Source of the DNA: Caballeronia sp. dw_19
Lineage (GTDB): Bacteria; Pseudomonadota; Gammaproteobacteria; Burkholderiales; Burkholderiaceae
Direction of reading: 5' to 3'
Assembly (NCBI RefSeq): GCF_018449515.1
Contig: NZ_JAAVUQ010000006.1
Location: forward strand, 124,001-188,000
Length of the DNA: 64,000 bases
The notes under the pieces were generated by a model. It saw only the letters and a program-made list of their open reading frames with translations. It did not search any database and was not told the origin of the DNA. Position 1 is the stretch's first letter, and every line of letters begins with the position of its first letter. The translations under genes were made by a program, and so were the position numbers. This document shows, piece after piece, positions 53,246 through 62,211 of this stretch.

Positions 53246-54124
53246 TCAGCATTCCTCTATAAACTCGGCTGCCATGATCGCGCACGCATCGGGATGAGTC
53301 GCGGCGATATGGTACGAATCGGCCGGAATCTCGCGCAGCGTGGAGCCTCGCACCCGGGATTGCAGGCGCAGCAGGTCGGCCGGCGCGGGACGCTGATTGT
53401 AGGTCCCGCCGGTTTCATGGGCGCCCGGCACGATGAACAACGTGGGGCAGGCAATCCCTTCCGGGTTCGGCGGTTCGTCGATACCGGGCAGCAAGCGCAT
53501 GCACGCGAGCACCGTGGCCGCCGAGGTCGTGCCCATCAATCGCGCCCACCACTCCAGCGCCTCGGGCGGCAGCGTCTTGCCCATGCGTCCGGGCATGGTC
53601 AGGCGCGCCCAGCTTTCAACGCCCTCCCGCTCGATAACCCCGACCCATTCGTCAAGCCAGGGGCCCAGTGCCTTGCTCGGCGACGGCAGCATGCCGGCGA
53701 GCGTCATGGACGCAATCCAAGGACGGCGGCGCTGCGCCAGTTCGAATGCGACCAGCGCGCCGAGCTTGGTCCCGATCAGATGCACGCGGGGAGGCGCGTC
53801 GTCCGGCCCCCGCCCTGACCCGATCGAATCGATCATGCGTTCGATGTCGTCGGCCCAGTCGGCGAGCGTGAACGCGCCCCCTGCCGGAAGCGCGCTGGAC
53901 CGGCCAAAGCCACGGAGATCTGGCCGCAGGACGCGATAGCGGCGCGCGAGATGAGGCACCCACGCCCGCCATATGCCGCCGTGCTCCGCGATGCCATGCA
54001 GCAGCACGACTGTATCGGCGGGACGCCACGCGTCGGTGTAATCGTCGAGCGCGCAGTACAGGTGGGCATCGCCGCCAAGCTGAACCCGCCACGCGGCTTC
54101 CTGCACATCCCTTGGTTGAACCAT
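53246..54124 (-). CDS. Alpha/beta-hydrolase-fold protein with Lys at the nucleophile position
   Basis: A 292-residue alpha/beta-hydrolase-fold protein: oxyanion region VVLLHGIAEHGGIWRAW, LRPDLRGFGRSS, then the nucleophile elbow. Where active hydrolases have G-x-S-x-G, this reads HLIGTKLGALVAF, so the serine is replaced by lysine (codon AAG on the minus strand, near 53768). The acid position reads LFIVPGAHETGG with no clear Asp, while a late His remains (DSYHIAATHPDA). Start ATG 54124 is chosen over 54172 because GGGGAG lies upstream. It is probably not a classical esterase; a non-hydrolytic lyase, isomerase or binding role is possible. Between MFS and MmgE/PrpD in a LacI-linked operon. Confidence 0.8.
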   Translation of the reverse strand: MVQPRDVQEAAWRVQLGGDAHLYCALDDYTDAWRPADTVVLLHGIAEHGGIWRAWVPHLARRYRVLRPDLRGFGRSSALPAGGAFTLADWADDIERMIDSIGSGRGPDDAPPRVHLIGTKLGALVAFELAQRRRPWIASMTLAGMLPSPSKALGPWLDEWVGVIEREGVESWARLTMPGRMGKTLPPEALEWWARLMGTTSAATVLACMRLLPGIDEPPNPEGIACPTLFIVPGAHETGGTYNQRPAPADLLRLQSRVRGSTLREIPADSYHIAATHPDACAIMAAEFIEEC

Positions 54125-54149
54125 CACAGTCGATCTCCCCGGTCTCAGG

Positions 54150-55436
54150 TCATACGCCCGGATTCGCCACAAGCTCGGTGACGCGCTCGAGCGGCCGGTG
54201 CACGAGCAGGATCATCGCCAGCACGCCGACGGCGTCGATTGCCGTGCACAGTTTGAACGCCACCTCGAAGCCGCCGAAATGCTGCACTGCCATCCCCGTG
54301 ATGGCCGGCCCCACGATGCCCGAGATATTGCCCATCAAGTGGATGAACCCTCCGACCCCGCCCACGTGGCGACGCGGATAAAGTTCATGGTTGATCACCC
54401 AGTGGGCCTGCCCCGCCGCCGAGATGAAGGTGATCGCCGCGGTCACGAGCAGGACCGCCGTCACGAGCGAAGAAGCCGTGCTGAACAGCAGCGCCGCCAG
54501 GCCCGAGAGCGCCAGCGGCACCCACGCGCAGAGCTTGCGCGCGCTGACGGGATTGCTCATGCGCCGGTAGACGAGATCCGATACCAACCCTCCGCCCGAC
54601 GACCCGATCATCCCCGCGATCCACGGAATCGCCATGAGCAGGCTCATCTGCTGGACCCCGGCATGCTGCGCCGAGACGAAATACGTGGGCAGCCAGAACA
54701 GCAGGTTATTGATCGTGTAGTTCGCCGCGAACAGGCCGATGCACACCCCGAGCGTATTACGGCTGATGAGGCACTGCCGCAGCGTGCGGTTGTCGTTGGC
54801 CTGCAGTTCGTGTTCTTCGCGGCCGGCTTCGATGCGTTGCAGTTCGTCACTCGTCACGCGCGGATTATCGGCGGGCCGGTTGGTCGCCATGCGGCGAAAA
54901 ACCGCCAGCCAGACCAGCCCGAGCACCGCGATGACAACAAACGAGACACGCCATCCCAGCCGCAGCGCGAGCAGCCCGACAATCGGCCCGGCAATGGCCG
55001 CCCCGAACATCTGCCCCGAGAAGATCGTTCCTACCATGGTGCTGACTTCGCGGCGCGAGAACCAGTTCGCCGCGGTGCGGTTGATGGTAGTGAGTGTCGG
55101 GCCTTCACCCATGCCGAAGAACACCCGCAGGATGAAGAATGAGCTGAAGCTGAAGACCACCGCCGTCAGTCCGCACAACACGGACCAGATGCCCATGGAC
55201 CACGACATCACGCGCACGGGGCCGAAGCGGTCGGCGAGCGATCCGCCGATGAACGCAAACGCCGTATAGCCGCAGAAAAAGCCGCTGAAGATCACGCCCA
55301 TCTGCGACGGCGACAGGTGCAGCTCCGGGGTCAGCAAGGGCGCCACGATACCGATTGCGGATCGGTCGATATAGCCAATCGCCGTCGCGAGAAACAACAT
55401 GGCGGCAATCGCGAAACGGTATCTTCCCTTGAACAT
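54150..55436 (-). CDS. MFS transporter, ACS family
   Basis: A 428-residue 12-helix permease. Helix 1 has FLATAIGYIDRSAIGIVAPLL, motif A is GGSLADRFGPVRV, helix 4 GMGEGPTLTTINRTAANWF, and the second half ends with FIHLMGNISGIVGPAITGM. Typical ACS/glucarate-like organic anion symporter. It lies between the HMG-CoA-lyase gene (78 bases upstream) and the alpha/beta hydrolase, so it is the likely importer for this pathway's carboxylate. Confidence 0.9.
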   Translation of the reverse strand: MFKGRYRFAIAAMLFLATAIGYIDRSAIGIVAPLLTPELHLSPSQMGVIFSGFFCGYTAFAFIGGSLADRFGPVRVMSWSMGIWSVLCGLTAVVFSFSSFFILRVFFGMGEGPTLTTINRTAANWFSRREVSTMVGTIFSGQMFGAAIAGPIVGLLALRLGWRVSFVVIAVLGLVWLAVFRRMATNRPADNPRVTSDELQRIEAGREEHELQANDNRTLRQCLISRNTLGVCIGLFAANYTINNLLFWLPTYFVSAQHAGVQQMSLLMAIPWIAGMIGSSGGGLVSDLVYRRMSNPVSARKLCAWVPLALSGLAALLFSTASSLVTAVLLVTAAITFISAAGQAHWVINHELYPRRHVGGVGGFIHLMGNISGIVGPAITGMAVQHFGGFEVAFKLCTAIDAVGVLAMILLVHRPLERVTELVANPGV

Positions 55437-55514
55437 TGCTGTCTCCTGACACGTTATCTTGTGATCGCTTTACACGTTGTTATTGTTATCTTCCGCCCTG
55501 CATGTTCACGCGCC

Positions 55515-56462
55515 TCAACCACCCGCCAGCACCGGTCGATAATGCTTCGGCAACCCGGCTTTCGCGATGCCGCCGTAGAACGACTCCCGCTCAAGCCGCT
55601 CCTGCACGAACGCCCGCACTTCGATCAGCGCGGCCAGATCGACCGAGGTGGAGTACCCCATCGATTCGAGCAGGAACACGAGGTCTTCCATCACGATGTT
55701 GCCAGTCGCGCCCGGTGCATACGGGCATCCGCCGAGGCCGCCGAGCGAGGCGTCAAAACGCGTGACGCCGACGTCAAGCGCGGCCACCACGTTCGCGAGC
55801 CCGAGGCCGCGCGTGTCGTGGAAATGCGCCGCCAGCGGCAGGTCGCCCAGTTCGCGGCGCACCGCGCCGAACAGCCTGCGCACCGCGGCGGGATTGCCGT
55901 AGCCGACGGTGTCGGCCAGCACGATCTCTTGCGCGCCCAGTTCCGCGAGTTCCACGGCCAGCCGCAGCACGCGGGACTCGTCCACCTCGCCCTCGATCGT
56001 GCAGCCGAAAGAGGTTGCAAGGCCGCCGCTCACCACCGGCCTTTCGCTGCGATCGATCTGGCGGCACAGCGCGACGATCTGCCCGAAGTCAGCGACCGAA
56101 TCAGCAACGGTGCGGCGTACGTTTGACCAGTTGTGTCCTTCGCTGACCGACATCGCGTAATTGAGCTTCATCGCGTTCGCGGCCACGGCGCGTTCAGCGC
56201 CCTTGAGGTTCGGCACCAGGACGGATACGGTCAGTCCCGGGAGCTTGCGGGCGCCGGCCACGATCTCGGCCGTATCGGCCATTTGCGGCAGCAGCTTCGG
56301 CGGCACGAACGAGCCGACTTCGATATCGCTCACGCCCGCTGCAAATTCGCGCCCGCACCAGTCGAGCTTGACCGCGCTTGGCATGATCGTGGCGATACTC
56401 TGCAAGCCATCGCGCAGACCCACTTCGCGTACGCTGATCCTGTTTCCGGCAATGGCTTCCAT
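55515..56462 (-). CDS. Hydroxymethylglutaryl-CoA lyase family protein
   Basis: A 315-residue DRE-metallolyase: VREVGLRDGLQ (catalytic Arg-Asp), AAHFHDTRGLGLANV (metal-binding histidines) and SLGGLGGCPYAPGATGN (active-site cysteine loop). It cleaves HMG-CoA or a homologue to acetyl-CoA and a 3-oxo acid. It is downstream of a CoA-transferase and an enoyl-CoA hydratase, the logical order for 3-methylglutaconyl/HMG-type chemistry. Second copy of this family in the window, clearly diverged from that at 15719-16702. Confidence 0.9.
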   Translation of the reverse strand: MEAIAGNRISVREVGLRDGLQSIATIMPSAVKLDWCGREFAAGVSDIEVGSFVPPKLLPQMADTAEIVAGARKLPGLTVSVLVPNLKGAERAVAANAMKLNYAMSVSEGHNWSNVRRTVADSVADFGQIVALCRQIDRSERPVVSGGLATSFGCTIEGEVDESRVLRLAVELAELGAQEIVLADTVGYGNPAAVRRLFGAVRRELGDLPLAAHFHDTRGLGLANVVAALDVGVTRFDASLGGLGGCPYAPGATGNIVMEDLVFLLESMGYSTSVDLAALIEVRAFVQERLERESFYGGIAKAGLPKHYRPVLAGG

Positions 56463-56514
56463 GTCCCGCGCTCCACAGATCCTGTAACGGCCCCGCGTCT
56501 GCTGGCCTGACTAC

Positions 56515-57309
56515 CTATCGGCCGACGAACTTCGGCGGACGCTTCTCGTTGAATGCTGCTATGCCTTCCCGGCGATCCTCCGTCGGGATCATGCGTTCGT
56601 AAGCCTGCACTTCCAGCACCAGCCCGCTGCGCAAGTCGCCTTGCAGGCCGTAGTGAATCGCCTTCTTCGCCTGTTGCACCGAGATCGGCGCGTTCGATGC
56701 GATCTTCGCCGCGGTGGCGAGCGCGGCGGGCAGCACCTCGTGGGGCGCGTGCACCGCGTTCACCATGCCCCAGTCAAACGCCTGCTGCGCGCTGAATGGC
56801 GTACCGGACAGGATGATCTCCTTCGCGCGGCGTTCGCCCATGGCGCGCGGCAGATTCTGCGTGCCGCCGGCGCCAGGCATGATGCCAAGCGTGACTTCCG
56901 TGAGCGCGAAGCGTGCTTCGGCCGAGGCGTAGATGAAATCGCACGCCAATGCCAGTTCGCAGCCACCGGCATAGGCCGCTCCGTTCACGGCCGCGATCAC
57001 CGGAACCGTGCAGTCCATGATCGCGTAATACGCTTCCTCGAAGATCGCGTGCTGCAGGCGCCAGTCGTGATCGCTCATGCCGCGTCGCTCTTTGAGGTCC
57101 CCGCCGGAACAGAACGCCTGCACGCCGGACCCGGTGACCACGATGCCGCGCCAGTCGCCCGGCGTGAACTTCAATGGCAGGAACAGCTCGCGCAGTTCCC
57201 TGCCCATCTGCGTGTTGAGGGCGTTGCGCACATGCGGGCGGTTCAGCGTGACCTGCATGACGCGCGGGGAGACTTCATCGACCAGCAAGGTTTCGTAGCG
57301 GCTGCTCAT
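56515..57309 (-). CDS. Enoyl-CoA hydratase/isomerase family protein
   Basis: A 264-residue crotonase-fold enzyme. Oxyanion and CoA sites: FCSGGDLKE (A/S-G-x-D), NGAAYAGGCELALACDF with the first catalytic Glu, and ALTEVTLGIMPGAGGTQNLPR with the second Glu position. C-terminal AFNEKRPPKFVGR is standard. Both catalytic glutamates are present, so hydration of an enoyl-CoA is likely. ATG shares four bases with the CoA-transferase stop region (57309), so it is tightly coupled. With CaiB and HMGL it could perform 3-methylglutaconyl-CoA to HMG-CoA to acetoacetate chemistry (inference). Confidence 0.9.
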   Translation of the reverse strand: MSSRYETLLVDEVSPRVMQVTLNRPHVRNALNTQMGRELRELFLPLKFTPGDWRGIVVTGSGVQAFCSGGDLKERRGMSDHDWRLQHAIFEEAYYAIMDCTVPVIAAVNGAAYAGGCELALACDFIYASAEARFALTEVTLGIMPGAGGTQNLPRAMGERRAKEIILSGTPFSAQQAFDWGMVNAVHAPHEVLPAALATAAKIASNAPISVQQAKKAIHYGLQGDLRSGLVLEVQAYERMIPTEDRREGIAAFNEKRPPKFVGR

Positions 57310-58454
57310 TACGAAGGCTCCGGTTGCGTCAGCTCGAAGAAGGTACCGTTGTCCGCGCCGAGAGCCGGCGGCGTGGAGCGGAATGGCAGGCGTTCACCAT
57401 CGAAGCGCAGCGGCAGGCTCATCAGCGACATGGAACCGTCGGGCAGCGGCCGGACCATATCCAGCGCCCGCGTCTGCGGATGCGCCAGGACTTCGCTGAC
57501 CGACTGCAGCACCGTTGCCGGCACGCCGGCCGCATCGAGCCGCGTCACCCATTCATCAGCGCTACGCGTCAGCACGATTGCGTCGATCAGTGCATTGAGC
57601 ACCTCGCGATGTTCGACCCGTGCCGCGTTGGTCGCAAAGCGGGGATCGGTGGCCCAGTCGGGCCGGTCGAGCACGCTGCACAGCCGCCGAAACAGCGCGT
57701 CGTTGCCTGCGGCGATGATCAGATAGCAGTCCGCCGCCAGATACGCTTTATACGGAACGATCATCGCCGCCTCGGAACCCGTGCGCTGCGGATCTTTGCC
57801 CGACGCGAGCGCGAGTGCGACCGGCACGGTCATCCACGAGAGCGCCGTCTCCAGTAGCGAGGTATCGACCGTGCAGCCCTCGCCGGTACGATGACGCCGT
57901 TCCAGCGCCGCCATCACGCCGATCACCGTCCACAGTCCCGCGCCCATGTCCACAATTGAAGGCCCCACCCGAACCGGCGCGCGGCCCGCCTCGCCGGTCA
58001 CGCTCATGATGCCGCCGAACGCCTGCATCAACGGGTCATAGCCGGGCTTGTCGGCCATCGGGCTGCCTGCGCCGTACGCGCCAAGATTGCAGTAGACAAG
58101 ACGCGGATTGAGTTGGCGCAACGTGTCGTCGAGTCCAAGCCGTTTGACCAGTCCCGGGCGCATGTTCTGGATCACCACGTCGGCTTCATCCACGATGAAA
58201 GCGCGCAGCCGTTCACATTCGGCCGGGTCCTTGAGGTCGAGCGCCACGGAGAGCTTGTTGCGGTTGAGACTTTGGAATGTCGCCGATGCGCCATGCCAGA
58301 ACGGCGGTCCCCACGAACGGGCGTCGTCTCCGCCAGCGGGGTTCTCGACCTTGACGACGCGCGCTCCCAGATCCCCGAATATCTGACCGGCAAAGGGCGC
58401 CGCGACGCTATGGCCCATTTCGACCAGGGTGATGCCTGCGAGAGGGAGATCCAT
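57309..58454 (-). CDS. CaiB/BaiF (class III) CoA-transferase
   Basis: A 381-residue class III CoA-transferase: GITLVEMGHSVAAPFAGQIFGDLGARVVKVENP, LNRNKLSVALDLKDPAE, QNMRPGLVKRLG, LGAYGAGSP, and PSIVDMGAGLW with the putative catalytic Asp. It is the first gene of an operon with enoyl-CoA hydratase and HMG-CoA-lyase homologues and lies 60 bases downstream of a LacI-type operator identical to that at the other end of the regulon. It would activate the imported acid. Confidence 0.9.
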   Translation of the reverse strand: MDLPLAGITLVEMGHSVAAPFAGQIFGDLGARVVKVENPAGGDDARSWGPPFWHGASATFQSLNRNKLSVALDLKDPAECERLRAFIVDEADVVIQNMRPGLVKRLGLDDTLRQLNPRLVYCNLGAYGAGSPMADKPGYDPLMQAFGGIMSVTGEAGRAPVRVGPSIVDMGAGLWTVIGVMAALERRHRTGEGCTVDTSLLETALSWMTVPVALALASGKDPQRTGSEAAMIVPYKAYLAADCYLIIAAGNDALFRRLCSVLDRPDWATDPRFATNAARVEHREVLNALIDAIVLTRSADEWVTRLDAAGVPATVLQSVSEVLAHPQTRALDMVRPLPDGSMSLMSLPLRFDGERLPFRSTPPALGADNGTFFELTQPEPS

Positions 58455-58513
58455 GGAGCAGTCCCGGAAGTCGAGGTTTCAAAAAGTCTATGCAAGAAGG
58501 ATAGCACTGTCAA

Positions 58514-58525
58514 TGAAACGTTTCA
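58514..58525. promoter_or_regulatory. Palindrome TGAAACGTTTCA, LacI operator candidate (second copy)
   Basis: Perfect 12-bp core inside a 17-base sequence (58509-58525) identical to that at 50701-50717, 60 bases upstream of the CoA-transferase start and after the hydrolase gene. Marks the promoter of the CaiB-led operon as a target of the LacI regulator at 50836. Confidence 0.75.
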
Positions 58526-58565
58526 CGCCAAAAACGGATGAAATCCGGCAAGGATGACCAGACAG

Positions 58566-59396
58566 TCAAGCGACGAAACCCGAGCCGGTCAGGAAGTTCT
58601 CGACCACCGCATTGAACGCATCGGTTTGGTCAATATTCGACAGATGCCCGGCGCGCGGAATATCGACGAAATGGCTGCCCGCGATCAAGCGCTGCATCGC
58701 ATCGCTTTCGGCTGAGGGAATCAGGATGTCCTCGGTACCGCTCACGATCAGCGTCGGGGTGCGGATCGACGCGAGCGCCGGCGTCCGGTCCGGACGCTGT
58801 GCCATGCCCCGGATGAACGAGGTGAGTCCCGGGATGCTTTGCCGCAGGGTGATCGAGCGCGCGAAGGTCTTCGCGTCTTCGGAGCAATCGGGGCCGAAAG
58901 GCCGCTCCCCGAAACTGTCGACGACAGCTTGCGGGCCGCGCCGCTCGACTTCGAGCGCCAGCGCCTCGCGTTGCGCGCGCCCTTGCTCCGAGTCGGCGCC
59001 GGCGCGCGTGTTGGCGAGAATCAGTCCGGATACCCGGTCCGGATAACGCAGAACCAGCGAAAGCGCGACGTAGCCGCCGAGCGAAATGCCGCCGATCACC
59101 GCCTTTTGCAAGCCGAGATGGTCCATCAGATCCACGATGTCATCGGCATGGGTATCCATTGTCACCACGGCGGCGTGCGCGCCATCCATGCGCCCCGAGC
59201 CGCCCGCGCCCCGCAGATCGGGCGCGATGACCCGGCGTTGCGTACTGAGCGCGCGAATCTGCGGCGACCAGAGCGTGCCGTCTTCCGCGAACGCATGCAG
59301 CAGCACCAGCGCCGGTCCCGTTCCTTCGTCGATGTATCGAACGGTCCGCTCGCCTGAGCGATGATCCCGCGCGCGAAGCGCACCTTGCGCGCTCAT
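58566..59396 (-). CDS. Alpha/beta hydrolase, 3-oxoadipate enol-lactonase-like
   Basis: A 276-residue alpha/beta hydrolase with an intact triad: LVLLHAFAEDGTLW (oxyanion), VIGGISLGGYVAL (nucleophile Ser in G-x-S-x-G), SGTEDILIPS (Asp) and PRAGHLSNID (His). Length and RYIDEGTGPALV resemble PcaD-type lactonases. Its ATG overlaps the flavoprotein stop by four bases. It could hydrolyse an enol-lactone or C-C/ester bond in the product of the preceding flavoproteins. Contrasts with the nucleophile-lacking hydrolase at 53246-54124. Confidence 0.88.
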   Translation of the reverse strand: MSAQGALRARDHRSGERTVRYIDEGTGPALVLLHAFAEDGTLWSPQIRALSTQRRVIAPDLRGAGGSGRMDGAHAAVVTMDTHADDIVDLMDHLGLQKAVIGGISLGGYVALSLVLRYPDRVSGLILANTRAGADSEQGRAQREALALEVERRGPQAVVDSFGERPFGPDCSEDAKTFARSITLRQSIPGLTSFIRGMAQRPDRTPALASIRTPTLIVSGTEDILIPSAESDAMQRLIAGSHFVDIPRAGHLSNIDQTDAFNAVVENFLTGSGFVA

Positions 59397-60778
59397 GATG
59401 CCAACGCGGCGCGCGCGGCGACGCGGCCGAAGATCGCCGCCTTGCCGTTGGCCGTGCCCGTCATGTAGGCCTTGCCATGAAATCCGCCCATTACCCCTCC
59501 CGCTGCAAACAAGCGTTCTATCGGTGCGCCGAATATGTCCTGTACCCGGGCCGACGCGTCGACGCTCAGGCCGCAATACGTGGCGAGTACCACGCTTGTA
59601 CTGACGAATGCGTAGAACGGCGCGGTTTCGATGCGCACGAGCGCGCCGTAGTGGTTGCACAAGCCGTCGCGGCCGAATGCCGGATCGCGCCCGCTCGCGA
59701 CAAAACAGTTGTACTCGGCGACAGTCGCGGCAAGCTGTGGCGGATCCAGGCCGAGCCGTTGCGCCAGTTCGTCGAGCGTCGGCGCCGTGATGACGCGTCC
59801 GGCGGCAAGATCCGCCGCAAAATCCATCGACGGAATGCCGGGGCGGCCCCGTTCAAAAATCGCTTGGTCGAAGATCTGGTAGCCGCGGCAATCCGTCTGG
59901 TGCAGGCAGGCATCGCCTATCAGCTTGTAGGAGAGCGATTCATCGACGAAACGCTGCGCCTCCGCGTTGACCACGATGCCGCCCGCATACATGGGGAACA
60001 GCAGGAAATGGTCTTCCGCTCCGGCGCTGACATGGCTCCCGAAGGTGCCCTTGATATAGGCCATGTCGCGAAACGCGGCGCCTTCCCGCCACGCCATCAG
60101 GAGGCCGTCGCCCGTGTTGCCGGGGCCGCCCATGCGCTGCGCGCCGGCCTGCCCGGGCGCGAACAGCGTCAGCAGCATCTCGTTGCGCGAAAATCCGCCC
60201 GTCGTCAACACAACGCCGTGGCGCGCCCTGACCTGTTCCACGCCGCTCGCCGTTCGCACGCTCACGCCTTCGATCTCGCCATCGGCACCGGATCTGATCA
60301 ATCGCAGCGCGCGGGCGGATAAGCGGGTCTGGACGCGGCCGGTTTCGTGCGCACGCGCCGCGATCATCGACAACACCTGGAGCGGATTGCGCGAATGGCC
60401 GCGCGGCACCGACTGCCCCGATGCCACGAACACCTGTTCGAAGCGCACGCCGCGCTCGGCCAGCCACGCGTAGGTATCGAGTTGCAGGTCGACATAGACC
60501 TGCACCAGCGCCGCGTCATTCTCATAGCCGCCGACGCGGCGAAGGTCATCGAACAGCAACTGTGGGGAGTCCTCAATGCCCAGGCGGCGCTGCAATTCCG
60601 TGCCCGCGAAAGCGAACGATCCGCCGCTGAGAATAGTCGCGCCGCCGATCTTGTGTTCCCGTTCGAGCAACAGTACCGAGGCGCCTGTTTCAGCCGCTTC
60701 GAGCGCGGCGCAGTAGCCCGCGAGGCCGCCGCCCACCACGATGAGGTCGGTTTCCCAGGGAAGCGCAGCATCGCTCAT
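59393..60778 (-). CDS. FAD-dependent oxidoreductase, fumarate-reductase-flavoprotein-like (tandem copy 1)
   Basis: A 461-residue flavoprotein of the succinate dehydrogenase/fumarate reductase/ketosteroid dehydrogenase group. Dinucleotide motif VVGGGLAGYCAALEAAETGASVLLLE near residue 13, the FAD-binding GGATILSGGSFAFAGTEL, GGPGNTGDGLLMAW mid-protein, and FAAGGVMGGFHGKAYMTGTANGKAAIFG at the end. It is similar along its length to the next gene (e.g., TVLSGGSFAFAGTELQR in the other), so they arose by tandem duplication. Without a signal peptide it is cytosolic. Likely dehydrogenates or reduces an unsaturated carboxylic acid. ATGA overlap with neighbours on both sides. Confidence 0.88.
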   Translation of the reverse strand: MSDAALPWETDLIVVGGGLAGYCAALEAAETGASVLLLEREHKIGGATILSGGSFAFAGTELQRRLGIEDSPQLLFDDLRRVGGYENDAALVQVYVDLQLDTYAWLAERGVRFEQVFVASGQSVPRGHSRNPLQVLSMIAARAHETGRVQTRLSARALRLIRSGADGEIEGVSVRTASGVEQVRARHGVVLTTGGFSRNEMLLTLFAPGQAGAQRMGGPGNTGDGLLMAWREGAAFRDMAYIKGTFGSHVSAGAEDHFLLFPMYAGGIVVNAEAQRFVDESLSYKLIGDACLHQTDCRGYQIFDQAIFERGRPGIPSMDFAADLAAGRVITAPTLDELAQRLGLDPPQLAATVAEYNCFVASGRDPAFGRDGLCNHYGALVRIETAPFYAFVSTSVVLATYCGLSVDASARVQDIFGAPIERLFAAGGVMGGFHGKAYMTGTANGKAAIFGRVAARAALAS

Positions 60779-62211
60779 GCCGACGCTCCTGCGCGCTCCA
60801 GAGCGACACCGAGTGCGCCGCGTGCCGCGAGCCGGCCGAAGATCGCCGCCTTGCCAAGCGACGAGCCCGTCATGTAGGCGTTACCGTGCAGGCCGCCCAC
60901 GACTTCTCCCGCTGCATAAAGCCCGGGGATGGGTGTGTCGTAGACATCGCACACCCGCATGCCGGGATCGACCGCGACGCCGCAATACGTCGCCACGATC
61001 ACGCTCTTCGATGGATATCCGTAGAACGGCGGCGCGTCGATCCGTTCCAGCTTTCCATAGCCATTGCTGAGGGCGGAACGCCCGAACGTGCGGTCGCTGC
61101 CCGCTTCCACGTAGGCGTTATAGGCGTCGACCGTTTTTATCAGGCCGGCTTCGTCGATGCCAAGCCGCGCGGCCAGTTCGCGCAGCGTCGGCGCGCTCAC
61201 CACCTGGCCGAGCGCAAGCTTCGCCTGGAACGCCATGGTCGGAATGTCGGGCTGGCCGCGCTCAAAGATGCGCTGGTCGAATATCTGGAAGCCGGTCGCG
61301 TCGGGCTGTTGCAGCACCGCGTCGCCGATGAGCTTGTACGACTTCGATTCGTCGATGAATCGCTCTCCCTGGGCGTTCACCGCAATCGCACCGACGTAGA
61401 TCGGCAGCATGAGCGCATGTTCACCGGGCTTCGCCCCGGGATAACCCCCGAAGGTGCCCTTGATGTAGCCCATGTCGCGCATGCCGGCGCCGAGGCGCCA
61501 GGCCATGCGCAAGCCATCGCCGACGTTGCCCGGACCGCCCGCTCGCATGGCGCCGGCCTGGGTCGGCGCGAACAGTTTCAGCAGGTCGTCGTTCCGGGAA
61601 AAGCCACCGCTTGCAAGGATCACGCCGCGCAGCGCGCGGATCGCGCGTTGCTGGCCCTCCACGTCCACCACGACGCCCTCGACGGGCCCGTCGCTACTCG
61701 TGCGCACCAGCCGCCGCACGGCGGCGCCCGTGCGCGTCGAGACCCGTCCAGAGGCTTGCGCCGCTGCGGCGAGCGTATCGAGTACGACACGCGGATTGCG
61801 GGAATGGGCGCGCGGCACCGAATGACCCGCCGCGAGAAACACCTTTTCGAACACGACGCCGTGCTCGGCCAGCCAGTGATAAGTGTCCAGCTGATTGTCG
61901 ACGTACACGCGCACCAGGCGCTCTTCATTGCCGAAACCGCCCACCCGGCGCAGGTCGTCGAACAGCAGCGCAACCGAATCCTCGATGCCGTTGCTGCGCT
62001 GCAGTTCAGTGCCGGCGAAGGCGAACGAGCCGCCGCTCAGGACCGTCGAGCCACCTATTTCCGGCTGCTTTTCGAGCAGCAGCGCCTCGACACCCCGCGC
62101 CGCCAGCTCGAGGGCCGCGCAGTGCCCCGCCAAACCGCCGCCGATCACGACCACCTCCGCTTCCTCGTCCCATGACGGCTCCGCGTTCTGCCCGAGTGTG
62201 TCTGTCATCAT
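60775..62211 (-). CDS. FAD-dependent oxidoreductase, fumarate-reductase-flavoprotein-like (tandem copy 2)
   Basis: A 478-residue flavoprotein paralogous to its downstream neighbour: AEVVVIGGGLAGHCAALELAARGVEALLLEKQ, GGSTVLSGGSFAFAGTELQR, RVGGFGNEERLVRVYVDNQLDTYHWLAEHG, GGPGNVGDGLRMAW, and YAAGEVVGGLHGNAYMTGSSLGKAAIFG. Consecutive ATGs at 62211/62208 overlap the Bug-protein stop. Both copies keep FAD-binding glycines, so they may be two subunits, or enzymes with related substrates. Co-encoded with a periplasmic binding protein and acyl-CoA dehydrogenase. Confidence 0.88.
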   Translation of the reverse strand: MMTDTLGQNAEPSWDEEAEVVVIGGGLAGHCAALELAARGVEALLLEKQPEIGGSTVLSGGSFAFAGTELQRSNGIEDSVALLFDDLRRVGGFGNEERLVRVYVDNQLDTYHWLAEHGVVFEKVFLAAGHSVPRAHSRNPRVVLDTLAAAAQASGRVSTRTGAAVRRLVRTSSDGPVEGVVVDVEGQQRAIRALRGVILASGGFSRNDDLLKLFAPTQAGAMRAGGPGNVGDGLRMAWRLGAGMRDMGYIKGTFGGYPGAKPGEHALMLPIYVGAIAVNAQGERFIDESKSYKLIGDAVLQQPDATGFQIFDQRIFERGQPDIPTMAFQAKLALGQVVSAPTLRELAARLGIDEAGLIKTVDAYNAYVEAGSDRTFGRSALSNGYGKLERIDAPPFYGYPSKSVIVATYCGVAVDPGMRVCDVYDTPIPGLYAAGEVVGGLHGNAYMTGSSLGKAAIFGRLAARGALGVALERAGASA

